Source: Dipteris shenzhenensis
Taxonomy: Eukaryota; Polypodiophyta; Polypodiopsida; Gleicheniales
Length of the DNA stretch: 64,000 bases
Reading direction: 5' to 3' (one strand)
Assembly: GCA_047967505.1 (NCBI GenBank)
Contig: CM106538.1
The notes beneath the pieces are model-generated. The model was given only the letters and a program-made list of their open reading frames with translations. It was not told the origin of the DNA and did no database searches. Of this stretch, positions 37,101 through 46,900 are shown in pieces. How positions within the stretch are numbered: position 1 is the stretch's first letter; the number at the start of each line of letters is the position of its first letter. A program made the translations under genes and the position numbers.

Positions 37101-37975
37101 ATCAGATAGAGGAGGTGAATACATGTCTTCAGCATTCATGAACTTTTGTAGAAGTCACAGCATTTGAAGGCAATTTACATGTGCAGATACTCCTCAGCAG
37201 AATGCAAGAGCTAAAAGGAAGAATGATACTTTAGCAGACAGTGCTAAAGCAATGCTTATCTTCTAAATTAGTATTGGAAAGAGGCAATAGCCACTACAAG
37301 CTACTTGCTTAATTGGCTTCCGCTCGAATCAATACAAGGTATGACACCTAATGGTATTTTAGCAGACAGTATTGGAAAGAGGCAATAGCCACGACAAGCT
37401 ACTTGCTTAATTGGCTTCCACTCAAATCGATACAAGGTATGACACCTAATGGTACTTTAGCAGACAGTGCCAGAGTAATGCTTAGTGATAAGAAGCATCT
37501 TCCGAATCAGTATTGGGAAGAGGCGATAGCCACTTGCTTAATTAGCTTCCACTCGAATCGATACAAGGTATAACACCTAATGAGGCATTCATTGGACACA
37601 AGCCATGTATTGGGCATCTTCACATATTTGGTTGCATAGCATATGCCCACAAACATGACGATCATCGGAGGAAATTGGATGTGAAGTCACGTAAATGCAT
37701 CATGGTTGACTATAATAAAAAGAGCAAAGCATACAAGTTGTATGATCCCATCAACCGAAAGGTCATTATCTCTAGGGATGTAATATTTGATGAGGAATCA
37801 GAATGGAAAACCTCAAATACATAGGAGATAGACCCATCGATTACTCAGTCACTTACAGAAAAGGTTGATAAAGAAGAGCAAGAATTGCCAGAAGCACCCC
37901 AAGAAGAGCCACAGCAACTCAGACGGTCTACTAGGGAAAGCAAACCTCCAGCCAGATTGATAGATTGACTAGCAA
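34180..37975 (+). pseudogene. Truncated copia copy related to the 13-20 kb element
   Basis: Leader (about 34200-35160), gag (35190-36250) and the protease-integrase part of pol (36300-37960) match the copia element at 13-20 kb in reverse orientation, with many substitutions. Readable pieces include MNPIEMVHIILNGLGEGYEN (35732), DNTPNLVQGKGIVPMNNF near 36420, HTDVWGYAQTRSINGSLYY near 36910, and MRSDRGGEYMSSAFMNF near 37096. Stops and frameshifts are frequent and no LTR is found at either end. Reverse transcriptase and RNase H are absent: homology stops after the integrase tail (STRESKPPARL). A dead, 5'- and 3'-truncated copy. Confidence 0.88.
37265..37580 (+). repeat. Imperfect triplication of about 100 bp inside the copia pseudogene
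   Basis: The block from TATTGGAAAGAGGCAATAGC to AGGTATGACACCTAATGG occurs three times (starts near 37266, 37369 and 37493), with the third copy carrying a small deletion. The intact homologue at 13-20 kb has one copy, so the expansion happened in this dead copy. Confidence 0.8.
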
Positions 37976-37999
37976 AAGCAAACCTTCAGCCAGACGTGT

Positions 38000-38300
38000 A
38001 CTGCTAACATGGTAGTATGCTAATTGGGCAAATGACATGGCAACTGACACTGCTAATGACATGGCATAAGCGTGGTGACATGGCAATAGGCTAGTTGGGA
38101 TTGCTGATGTGTTGATGATGACATATGCAATGATGTGGCACTATGAATAAGCTATTGATGTGGTAGAGATAAGGTAGGGTGCCACATGGCAAGGCCCTGA
38201 TCAAGCCTATGTGTGGGTTACTAACTAGCCACGTGTCACTACCTCGGCTATCACCGGAATCAAAATATCCAACAAATTTTAGAAAGAGTCCATCATAGGC
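38000..38300 (-). repeat. Leader-like piece of the copia family in inverted orientation
   Basis: AATGACATGGCA-type motifs and the string AGCCACGTGTCAC..CGGAATC resemble 18600-18760 of the intact copia element, in the opposite orientation to the neighbouring pseudogene. It may derive from a second truncated insertion joined head-on. Confidence 0.5.
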
Positions 38301-39240
38301 TAAAAAAACATTGCTGTTGGAGCTGATTGTGCATGGAGGCCGTGGGTCACAGAGTTGATGTTGTGGCACGCTGATCTGCTTGTGTGTTTGCTGGGAGGCT
38401 GGAGCTTGTGTGGCACTCAGTTGGCGTTTCTTGTAGTTGCCTTCACAGGTCGTTGTGTTGGAACGAAACTCATGGCTAGAGATGCTAGGTGCTAGTCAGT
38501 TGAGGGCATCGTTGGAAGCATTACTGAGGTGCTAGTCTAAGTTTGAGCCACCAAACCCAAGCCTTCATGATGCGCTGAGGAGTAGAGGTACATTGGCTTC
38601 GTTGATGTTGCTGGCATCGTGTGCTGCTAGTCTCCCTAAAGCTAGCCTTTGCTGGTGGAGTAGACCTTTGGTGTTGGTGGCCTGGTAAGCTTTTGTGGGC
38701 TGAGGTCGACACTTCGTGGAGGCATTTCAAAGTTGAGCCGTGGGCTAGAGCTTGGCGTGTGGACTTTGCGGTGAAGGCATTGAAGCCTTGTTGCTTGGCA
38801 CTGCTGAGCTGGAGTGCTGGACTAGTCCATAGGAGAATTGGTCGATGGCGTCTTTGCTTGCATTTGCGTAGGTCTTGTTGTAGAAGCCGGCTGGAGTTAG
38901 GAGCTCATTGGAGCAATCGGTTGTGAGTCTGCTGCCAGGGTGATTTATAGGTTGTTACTTGCAGGGTGTTGTGAGGCGCTTGAGTCGTGGGTTATTGCGT
39001 TGTGAAGGCCTTAGAGCAGTCGTGTAGGTCGCGAGTGTAGATTGTTGTAGATGTTTTGCAATGTGCCTCACTGTACGTCGAGTATTTGATGCTTCCTTGC
39101 TTGACTGTGCTGTAGTAGAGCTTAGAGATAGCCTTAGAAGTCGAGTGTAGTCTGTTGCCGCTGCGTTAGTGGACTTTGAGAGTGGGGGTGAAGGCCAAGC
39201 TCTGGGCTGTTCTTATAACAAGTAGGTGTGCACGAATGTA
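38300..39240. other. No recognisable gene
   Basis: G/T-rich sequence with recurring TTGGAG and GCTTGTGTGGC-like phrases similar in style to the copia leader. Only short domain-less frames are present. A TATATAAGAGAG string at about 39275 could be an LTR promoter remnant. Confidence 0.4.
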
Positions 39241-39324
39241 AATGTGGGTGGGTAGTACCCTATCAAAAGGCCATGTATATAAGAGAGTAGATGTGATTTT
39301 AAGGGTCGTCTTGCTTTTTTCCTC

Positions 39325-39590
39325 CACTTGCACTACGTCCCCCCATGCGATGCATCCTTACCTCTCCTCCCCCTCCCTGCTCTCTCTGCCTACTATGCCC
39401 CTTCTCTTCCTCTCCCTGCGCCCCCCCTCTTCCCCTCCCGTCTTCTCTCAACGCTCCCTCTCTCCCCTCCCTCCACTCGGCCCTCACCTCCACTCAGCCC
39501 TCCCTTTGTTCCCTCCCTTCTCCCTCCGTGTCCCTCTCCCTCTCCCTCCCCCTCTCCCTCTCTCTAAGTTCCCCCCCCCCTCCCCTTCAT
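39325..39590. repeat. Polypyrimidine (CCCTCTC-rich) tract
   Basis: About 265 bp are almost pure C and T on the plus strand. Frames across it encode Leu/Pro/Ser-rich peptides on one strand and Gly/Arg/Glu-rich peptides on the other, a composition artefact. 39,600-41,660 holds no recognisable gene; about 60-bp imperfect repeats with CTTTTGGAGGGTGCA occur near 40,950-41,110. Confidence 0.7.
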
Positions 39591-41660
39591 ATACTCGCTA
39601 AGGGCAGTTAAGAACCTTCTGGATCTTCGAACCTTCTCGAGTTCATTGGGGGACCTTTTCACAATTCATTTACGTCAATCGCGCCTCCTTAATTTCTTTA
39701 CTTGCCTTACCTTAATTCTATGTGCGCGCCTCCCCTTCAGCTTTTTCTCGCTCATTGCCCTATTTGGGTGCGTAGAGTATCATTCATATATGCAACCTAT
39801 AGCAACAAGAAAGTTGCCCTTTTGGGAATCCTAAGCGGACTTGCTAAGGTGGATTTTTACATTGAAAAGCAGAATTTCCAACAAAAAGAAGAGAGAGAGA
39901 GAGACGATGATGGGGCCATAAATGGGAATTTGGCTGCTTAGCAGGGGCAAGCCAAAAGGTTATCAGGATCACGCTCTCTGCTCCCTCTCTTCCTCTCTTG
40001 CTTCCTCTCCGCTGGCTCTACAAGATCCATTTGACATCTCGTCTCCGCTGGCTCTGTTCCTTAATTCTCACCCTCGCTCCAAATCTTTCTTCATTCTCCC
40101 AATCACAGGCTTTCTTTTGGTAATCATTGTCGTCGTCATCCGCCTCCCACAGCTTGTTCATCGTAGTCTCTCCCGATGATGATCCCCCGATGAGCACCAC
40201 CATGCCTCTCGAAAAAATCAAAATGTGATGCTCTTGTTGATAGACCCATCAGAATCGCAAGCTTACTCTCAATGGGGGAGCCGGATGACAAAGAGCTCTA
40301 GAAAGCTTTTCACATGAGCTTGTAGCATGTGACTGAAGCGAAGATAAGCAAGCCTCGAGATAAACCCCTCCTCTGTCGAGTCCAGTCTCCCCTCTGGTGC
40401 AGAAGCCCAAGCTAGGAGGATGCAACGTGAATTTCGAGCGGCTACTGCAGAGCAAAGGATGTTAGCAGCTCACAAGGATCCATCCTTCTCGAGCCCCATT
40501 CGGCAGCAAACCTCCTCACCTAACAAAATGTTGAGAACCTCACTTTTTTTGACATCACAAGCTCTACGATTAGGCTCATGTGATGCTACGAGAAGGCTAT
40601 CGAGGCTTCACAATGGGTCCATGGCACCAGAATTGGCAGAGCCAAAAGGAGATTAGGGGATGTTGCTCACAGCAATGACATATATAAATGTCGCACTCCA
40701 CAAGTATCATGACCATTTCCCTCCACCCTCCAAAGCTCCACTACATTAAAAATAAAAAATGATTCCACAATCTTAGTGACATATGTGTGTCTTATTGATT
40801 ACCAAACTCGTCCGTGGGTAGAACTTATGACTTCATGAGCGTAACTTCTCACAACAAGAAACCATTCCAATAGATTCTTCTTGAAGAACGAAGATAAAGT
40901 CTACCATTTGGACTGAGAGGTCACCCAGGCTCGAAAGGGCTTCTTGGTATTTACAATGAAGCCTGAGGTTTTATATGTGGGGATGATTGCTTGCAAGTCT
41001 TGGTCATTAGGATAAATGGTTGCAAGCTAGTTTGAGGCATCCCTTGTGGAGGGTGCATTAGGATAGGAGGTTGGTAGCTAGGTTGAGGCCTCCCTTTTGG
41101 AGGGTGCAGTTGTCTTCATGGATGTCAGTGTCTATTAGACTTGGTCCATGCCAAAGACCTTACTTGTGGCTTCTATGGTTCCTTTGCAATCTTAGTATTT
41201 TGGTGGTAGGTCCAAGTCAAGGTTGAGGGTTATCCAATTTATATTCAAGCAAGTTTTATTGTAACAATTTTACAATTATTACATTACTTAAGTTTAGCCT
41301 CATCTTATTAGATCCCTAAGCCTAGTTGTCCTCTACCTTAAAGTATCTCCATCCTAATGGCTCAAAGTACAAACCAAGCTTCTAAGACCTGAAACTCAAT
41401 ATTGCTTCTTACACATCTACCTCAACCCCAAAAAAAAAAGCACTAATGATGGTTAAAAAAATGAGGCACAAATACTTGCTATAGGTTGCTTCTGAGGTCC
41501 ATTACTTTTTTAAGTTTTCCATATTCATCCACTTCATCTATGAAGGGTTTGTATATTATGATTTCAATGGTCTCCCATGAGCCAGGGGTTTGCAATGCAC
41601 CTATATGCATTTCCCCAATCATGTGCATAGCCCCCTCCGAATTGGGCAACTTGAACTTTG

Positions 41661-41959
41661 TCTGAATCATCATTCGTAACAATTAATCATATGATGTTGC
41701 ACATGTTAATTCTGTCCCCAATCGTGTGCATAGCCCCTTTGCACATATTGATTCCAATGTTGCATGAGAATTGGGAGAGTCCAAATAGTTAAAGGGAATT
41801 GGGAGGGGCCAACGAAATGGTCTTGGATGCAGTCTTATATTGGCCACACGTTGCAACCTCTCATTGTGGGTATACCAACCCTTCAAAACTTGTTTCAAAA
41901 GTCAAACACACTTGTGGATGTCCAAGAACGTAGGAAGGATGTATTCAAAACAAGATTGG
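41661..41959. repeat. 299-bp tandem duplication, copy 1 (uninterrupted)
   Basis: Begins TCTGAATCATCATTCGTAAC and ends TATTCAAAACAAGATTGG. Copy 2 starts directly after it at 41960 and is interrupted after 279 bp by the 10.1-kb transposon; its last 20 bp lie at 52335-52354 (279 + 20 = 299). Copy 1 therefore shows what the target looked like before insertion. Confidence 0.9.
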
Positions 41960-42238
41960 TCTGAATCATCATTCGTAACGATTAATCATATGATGTTGCA
42001 CATGTTAATCCTGTCCCCAATCATGTGCATAGCCCCTCTGCACATATTGATTCCAATGTTGCATGAGAATTGGGAGGGTCCAAATAGTTCAAGGGAATTG
42101 GGAGGGGCCGATGAAATGGGCTTAGATGCGATCTTATATTGGCCACACGTTGCAACCTCTCATTGTGGGTATGCCAACCCTTCAAAACTTGTTTCAAAAG
42201 TCAAACACACTTGTGGATGTCCAAGAACGTAGGAAGGA

Positions 42239-42270
42239 CATTAGGAGAAAAGGGAGCTCATTTTGGGGCC
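42239..42270 (+). repeat. Left terminal inverted repeat
   Basis: Starts CATTAGGAG and ends CATTTTGGGGCC. It pairs with 52303-52334 with three mismatches (positions 8, 9 and 18). Weak pairing continues for a few more bases. Confidence 0.92.
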
Positions 42271-42684
42271 TTTTACGGTTTGGAAAAATAAGCTCTCAAC
42301 CAATCAATAGAAGGCCAACGTAACGTTGAAAATTCACGAAAATAAGAGAAAATAGAAAAAAGAAACAATACTTTATGTAAGTACAAGGGTGCTACATTAA
42401 TGTGGAGATTGGTTTTTTATTCTCAGAAGATCTTTGGACAAGAAGATAGAATCTAAACTGACATTTTATCTGACAAGATCCTTCCCGCTTCCACCTTCCT
42501 TTGAACTTTCAAATGTTGTGCCGCCTTTCGTAGAAGAGAGAGCTCAATAAAATGCAAAGACATCGAAAATTTAAAAATTGAGATAACACAAACTCCATAA
42601 ACAAAGGTTTTGTATTCAATCAAGTAAGATTTTGTACAGAACTGTTTAGCTAAATATGTAGAACATATTTCTGACATCCATTTT

Positions 42685-44310
42685 CTATTTATGTACAGCT
42701 TGATCTAGAGGCTGCTCTACATTTTCTGGAGGATCTTTTCTCTGCTGCTCCATCCTGTCCGTGCTCCATCCTGTCTCCTCCACTGCCCCAGGAGCCTCTC
42801 TTTGCTGCTTCTCCACCTTCTCCTCAACATCAGCAGTAGGTCTTTGCTCCTGTGTTTGCTCCTCCTCAGCACTATGTGATTGCTCCTGTGGCTTCTGGTT
42901 CTCAGCATTAGGTGCTTCATTTGTGGGATCAAGGTGTATGACACCTTCTTGTACTTTAGAGCTTTCACCCAGCTCCACAGTAGCTGGTACAATAGGTTTG
43001 GGGGAGGCATAGCTCAAAAACCTCCAAATTGTATGAGCTCTAAAATTATGTACATAGTTGGAGCTGAAGCTATCCTCTTTCATCTGCAATGGCAGAGGAT
43101 AATTTAGAACACTTTGTATCATTATGAATTATCTTCAAGCTAAATGAAAAGTATTTTTCCTTACCAGGTCTGGCTGTTCCTTCTCAAAGTAGCTTGAAAT
43201 TATATATTTTGCATTGATCAGCACTCTCCATCCACAGCTACTTGAATCATTTTGTTGTGGTGTCTGTACAGTTAGAAAGATATGTTAGAAACTGTTAGCA
43301 TCAGCACAAAACAAAATTATTCAATAAGTTCAAAGACATAGCATTTAATAGACTTTTTACCTCTAGACTTATTGGCTCTATTGAATCCAAAAGAGAGACA
43401 TTTGGAGGACAGTGATCCAATGCATCTAAAAGCCTTCTAATACAACTGCAATATGTATAATTTAGTTAGTATGATATCAAAATAATGAAGTTTTAAGTTC
43501 AAAAAGCACACACAGCACTTACAATTTCAGCTCTCTGTGTGTGCTTTTAGAGAGTTGAATAGAAAGCATTGCTTCTGCTGGATGTCAATAGAAACAAAAC
43601 TTCAGTGGTCACTGCATAAGGAAAAAAGCATAAGAAAATCAAAGGCTACAAGAGTTCCCAATCTTAAAGAAGAATCTTAAAAGAAGTAGTCACCCACATA
43701 CCTGCTATGGTATGGAAGTAGCAAAACATCAATTACTTCAAAATTGCAATGTTTGAACCAGCTGGAAATACTCATGGGAGTCTCCTTTGCATCTCTTAAT
43801 TTAGAAGAAATGGTTGGATCAACAATATGGACTGTATGCTGTACAGAGGGGTGAAGCCAACTTCTCATCATGCTGCATAGGATCAGAAAATAATTAGGGT
43901 AGGTTATAAAGGAGGTACAAGGAGGATTGATTTGCAAAAAATGTAAAATTTATAGACACTTACTAGAGCATTGCAAGAATGATAGTATCTGAGCAATACT
44001 CATTCTTATGAGCCAATGCTGCTAAGCATTGTTTTGTCAAGTCAAAATCATTCACTGAAACTTCATCCTCAATATGAACAACTACATCAGGGCCCAGCTC
44101 CTTCAACCTTCTATGTATCTGTAGCTCCTTCTTTCCAGTCTCCACATCTATAATAGATTTTGTTTCTTTTATTTGCTGCTTCAGTGAGTCCTCATAAGCA
44201 GCCTTCCCTCTGGTGTTCTTTGAGTGTGTTACCTCAACAACCTTTACCTCATCAACCTTCAACTTCCTTGTAGGTGGAATTAGCAATATGTCTCTCATTT
44301 TGATGTCCTG
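42685..44310 (-). pseudogene. Ulp1/C48-type cysteine protease part, in frame behind the H3-like domain
   Basis: Six exons fit GT-AG rules: 44310-43964 (continuous with the H3 frame), 43872-43702, 43611-43523, 43445-43361, 43263-43165 and 43083-42685. Exons 2-5 encode a C48 (SUMO-protease-like) fold: a DH dipeptide of the usual DHW motif in exon 3, a CFLFNSL strand where the family normally has Asp-Ser, and the hallmark TPQQNDSSSCGW with the oxyanion Gln and the nucleophile Cys in exon 5. The last exon is a Glu/Gln-rich tail. Defects are a TGA at the Trp position after DH (43602-43604), Asn in place of the catalytic Asp, and exons 3-4 being one nucleotide short of frame. Transposons often encode such proteases; here it is broken in this copy. 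Confidence 0.82.
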
Positions 44311-44784
44311 TCATTCCACAGGATGAACAAGCTTGTCATACCTCCATCTCACTCTGGACAAAGTGTTGAAGTCTTTGGCCATCAAAGTCACCCTGTGAGC
44401 ATGGGTTGCTACAAGCATTGCATCTTCAAAATATTTCTCCAAGTAATCCTCTGCCATTTCCTGTAAGGAAAGAATGGCAGTTCTATTCCACCTGAACCCA
44501 AGGTTCCAACTGTCACAAATTTCTCTCACCAGTCTTTGAAAGGGTGCTTTGGGTATTGCAAAGCCTATAGCTTTCTGTTGCCTCCTGATCTCCCTTAGCA
44601 CACCTGCACCATGATTCAATCTTTTGGCCTTTTGCTTGAGCAAGCTCATTGGCTTACCCTTCCTGCCATGTGCAGCTCTTCCCTTTGGAGGCACACTAAA
44701 TTTCTTGGTACCTGCCCCAGCTGCTGTTGCTACAAGCCCTGGCCCTTTGCCAACTTTCCTTGCAGTTGACTTAGTTCTTGCCAT
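44311..44784 (-). CDS. Histone H3-like protein encoded by the transposon (157 aa)
   Basis: ATG at 44784 gives MARTKSTARKVGKG, matching the canonical H3 N-terminus including K4, R8 and K9; S10 is replaced. A basic tail about 20 residues longer than in H3 leads to alpha-N (LREIRRQQK, 63-71), alpha-1 (PFQRLVREI, 81-89, same as H3), alpha-2 (102-130, LSLQEMAEDYL..FEDAMLVATHAHRVTLM) and alpha-3 (AKDFNTLSRVRW). The loop between alpha-1 and alpha-2 has the H3 length, not the longer loop typical of centromeric CENH3. The His of the H3-H3 bundle (THAHR) is kept. A TTTTCAG acceptor lies just before the ATG, suggesting a 5'UTR intron. A TGA (44313-44311) follows residue 157; the next 115 codons stay open in the same frame, so the domain may have been the N-terminus of a larger H3-Ulp1 fusion. 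Confidence 0.88.
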   Translation of the reverse strand: MARTKSTARKVGKGPGLVATAAGAGTKKFSVPPKGRAAHGRKGKPMSLLKQKAKRLNHGAGVLREIRRQQKAIGFAIPKAPFQRLVREICDSWNLGFRWNRTAILSLQEMAEDYLEKYFEDAMLVATHAHRVTLMAKDFNTLSRVRWRYDKLVHPVE

Positions 44785-46001
44785 CACTCTGAAAAACTAC
44801 ATACAAAGCATTGGAAAGAGATCACAGACATGGAGAACATGTTCTAACAAAGAAAAGGCAATCACAGGGGTGGATGAAGCCATATAGAGAAATTTGCAGT
44901 AATATGCGATATGAGCAGTTTGGAATTTCAAACAGGTCCACATCACATTTTGCTGCAAATTTTTGAAATGACATGCTGGTGCACTCCTACAGTGATTTCT
45001 ATGTCTCTCCAACTAAATACAGTATGAATGGAGTTTATGCAAGAAGATTACAGCTATGGAAGTCACAAAACCAGAATGACAGGGGTTGATGAAGCAATAT
45101 TTCAATATTTGCAACAAAACGCGATTTCAACTGTTTGAAATTCCTAAGGCCTTCTCCTTGCATTTTGCTGCAAATTCATGAGGCAGCATGCTGGAATATG
45201 CCTTCAGTCATTTGAAGGTGTTTGCATAACCATACAGGATGGATTGAGTCTATGGAAGGCAAGAAGTGTGCACAGACTGAAGGGAGAACCATAAGTACAG
45301 TTTTACCCTCACATGCAAATATCACACTTGAAGATCTGCATTCCTACAGTGATTTCTCTGTCTTGACTTGAGTCTATGCATTTCCATGCAGGATGGATTT
45401 TTTCTATTGTAGGCAAGAAGATTGCAGAGACTAAGGGGAGAACCCATTGTTACTGACCTGGAATCTATCTGTGGATGTGTTGTGCTGCTGATGAGTAACC
45501 TGTGCTGAGGATGAGAACCTGTGCTGCTGGACAGGATGCTGATGTTGCAGAGTATGGAGGTAGGGAGGCAAGAGAGCAGAGACTGGAGGGCAAGAGGTCT
45601 AAAACAGGATACCACAAATAAGTGCAAATAGAAATAAAGAATCTCTAAATCCCACACGTGTGGAATGTAGTCGTTTTTCACATGTGTGGATGGGACCCAG
45701 ATCTCTTGGAGTTTGAAATTTGGCACGTGTGAAAGTACACTTTATGCCTTGGAACTTGTGCCATTCATGATTTCATCATCAATACCACAACCACTTTTCC
45801 CTCCCCTGTCTCCCAATCTTTCATCCCTGCCACGACCCTTGCATCTTCCATTTCCTTCTCTCTGATCCTTTCCTACCTAGCACACTCCATCCAGACTGCA
45901 ACCTGCCTGAACTACTACTACTGCCAGATCTCCAGGTTACCTAGAGTGCAAAGTTCAAGCTAGAGAAAGAGCAGGAGATTTACCAATGCAACTCCATCAG
46001 C
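44785..46001. promoter_or_regulatory. Divergent promoter region between the H3-like gene and gene B
   Basis: About 1.2 kb between the two start codons. It contains two diverged hairpin-motif copies (44890-44963 and 45105-45177), degenerate 100-150-bp repeats with CTACAGTGATTTCT and GCAAGAAG phrases, three ACGT/E-box palindromes (45652-45731) and a pyrimidine-rich stretch (45780-45930) that could be 5'UTR of gene B. Function is inferred from gene orientation. Confidence 0.55.
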
Positions 46002-46900
46002 ATGGAAAAGGAAAAAAAAGGTCAGAATTCTAGATTGGTTTCAATGTTTTTTAACATTTATTTCTTCCATCCATTGGATTTTTGATGTCCCAATGTCTTC
46101 ACTCAGCTCCATCCTTCTTGTTACATTTTCAATTTATACTGTTCAAGAATGTGGTAAATCACCCAGAAATTAGATTGGAGTTGGATATGAATAGAAACTA
46201 GAAATTTGCAACAAAATGCGAGGAGAGTGGTTTATAATTCTCTAAACGGCCCATATCGCATTTTGCTGCAAATTCCTGTTGTTGACACATTCCTCATGAA
46301 AAGTTTCACTCATTCCATTATTTCTCTTGCATATGAGATCATAGTGTCCAGGAATCACTGAGATGAACCAAGTGCTTGATTTGACATGCACATGAACAGA
46401 ACTTGAGAATTTGCAACAAAATGCGAGGAGAGTGGTTTATAATTCTCTAAACAGTCCATATCGCATTTTGCTGCAAATTCCTGTTGTTGACACATTCCTC
46501 ATGAATAGTTTCACTCATTCCATTATTTCTCTTGCATATGAGATCATAGTGTCTAGGAATGTCTAGGAATCACTGAGATGAACCAAGTGCTTGATTTGAC
46601 ATGCACATGAACAGAACTTGAGAATTTGCAACAAAATGCGAGGAGAGTGGTTTATAATTCTCTAAATAGCCCATATCGCATTTTGCTGCAAATTCCTGTT
46701 GTTGACACATTCCTCATGAAAAGTTTCACTCATTCCATTATTTCTCTTGCATATGAGATCATAGTGTCCAGGAATCACTGAGATGAACCAAGTGCTTGAT
46801 TTGACATGCACATGAACAGAACTTGAGAATTTGCAACAAAATGCGAGGAGAGTGGTTTATAATTCTCTAAACAGCCCATATCGCATTTTGCTGCAAATTC
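44890..46900. repeat. Six copies of a transposon-internal hairpin motif
   Basis: Each copy has TTTGCAACAAAATGCGA and, about 35-40 bp later, the inverse TCGCATTTTGCTGCAAAT, able to form a 17-22-bp stem. Positions are 44890-44963, 45105-45177, 46202-46274, 46407-46480, 46622-46694 and 46827-46900. The last four are embedded in tandem repeats of 205-215 bp inside intron 1 of gene B; the first two are diverged. The motif is not seen outside the transposon in this window. Confidence 0.88.
45652..45731. promoter_or_regulatory. Cluster of G-box/E-box palindromes
   Basis: CCACACGTGTGG is a perfect 12-bp palindrome (45652-45663) with a CACGTG G-box core. CACATGTG lies at 45679-45686 and CACGTGTG at 45724-45731. 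Spacing of about 25-45 bp and a position between two divergent genes suggest bHLH/bZIP binding sites (inference). Confidence 0.5.

Noticed and set aside
39242-39611. Pro/Ser/Leu-rich frames near 39.4 kb
   Set aside because: Product of a polypyrimidine tract; three frames are open at once.
43607-43702. Alternative acceptor that skips the TGA in the protease exon 3
   Set aside because: Using the AG after CCACTGA keeps the frame but deletes the DH dipeptide carrying the catalytic His, so the nonsense reading is more likely.
44299-44345. A 34-nt GT-AG intron that would remove the TGA between the H3-like and protease parts
   Set aside because: Far below plant intron size limits, and its removal shifts the frame into another stop.
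44314-44784. H3-like protein as a centromeric CENH3
   Set aside because: The loop between alpha-1 and alpha-2 has the same length as in ordinary H3, the N-terminus is the canonical MARTK start, and the gene lies inside a TIR element.
45322-45726. 134-codon minus-strand frame upstream of the H3-like gene
   Set aside because: No domain, overlaps repeats and palindromes of the divergent promoter; at most untranslated leader.
46202-46900. CRISPR-like array
   Set aside because: Repeats are 205-215 bp long with no unique spacers, inside a eukaryotic transposon.
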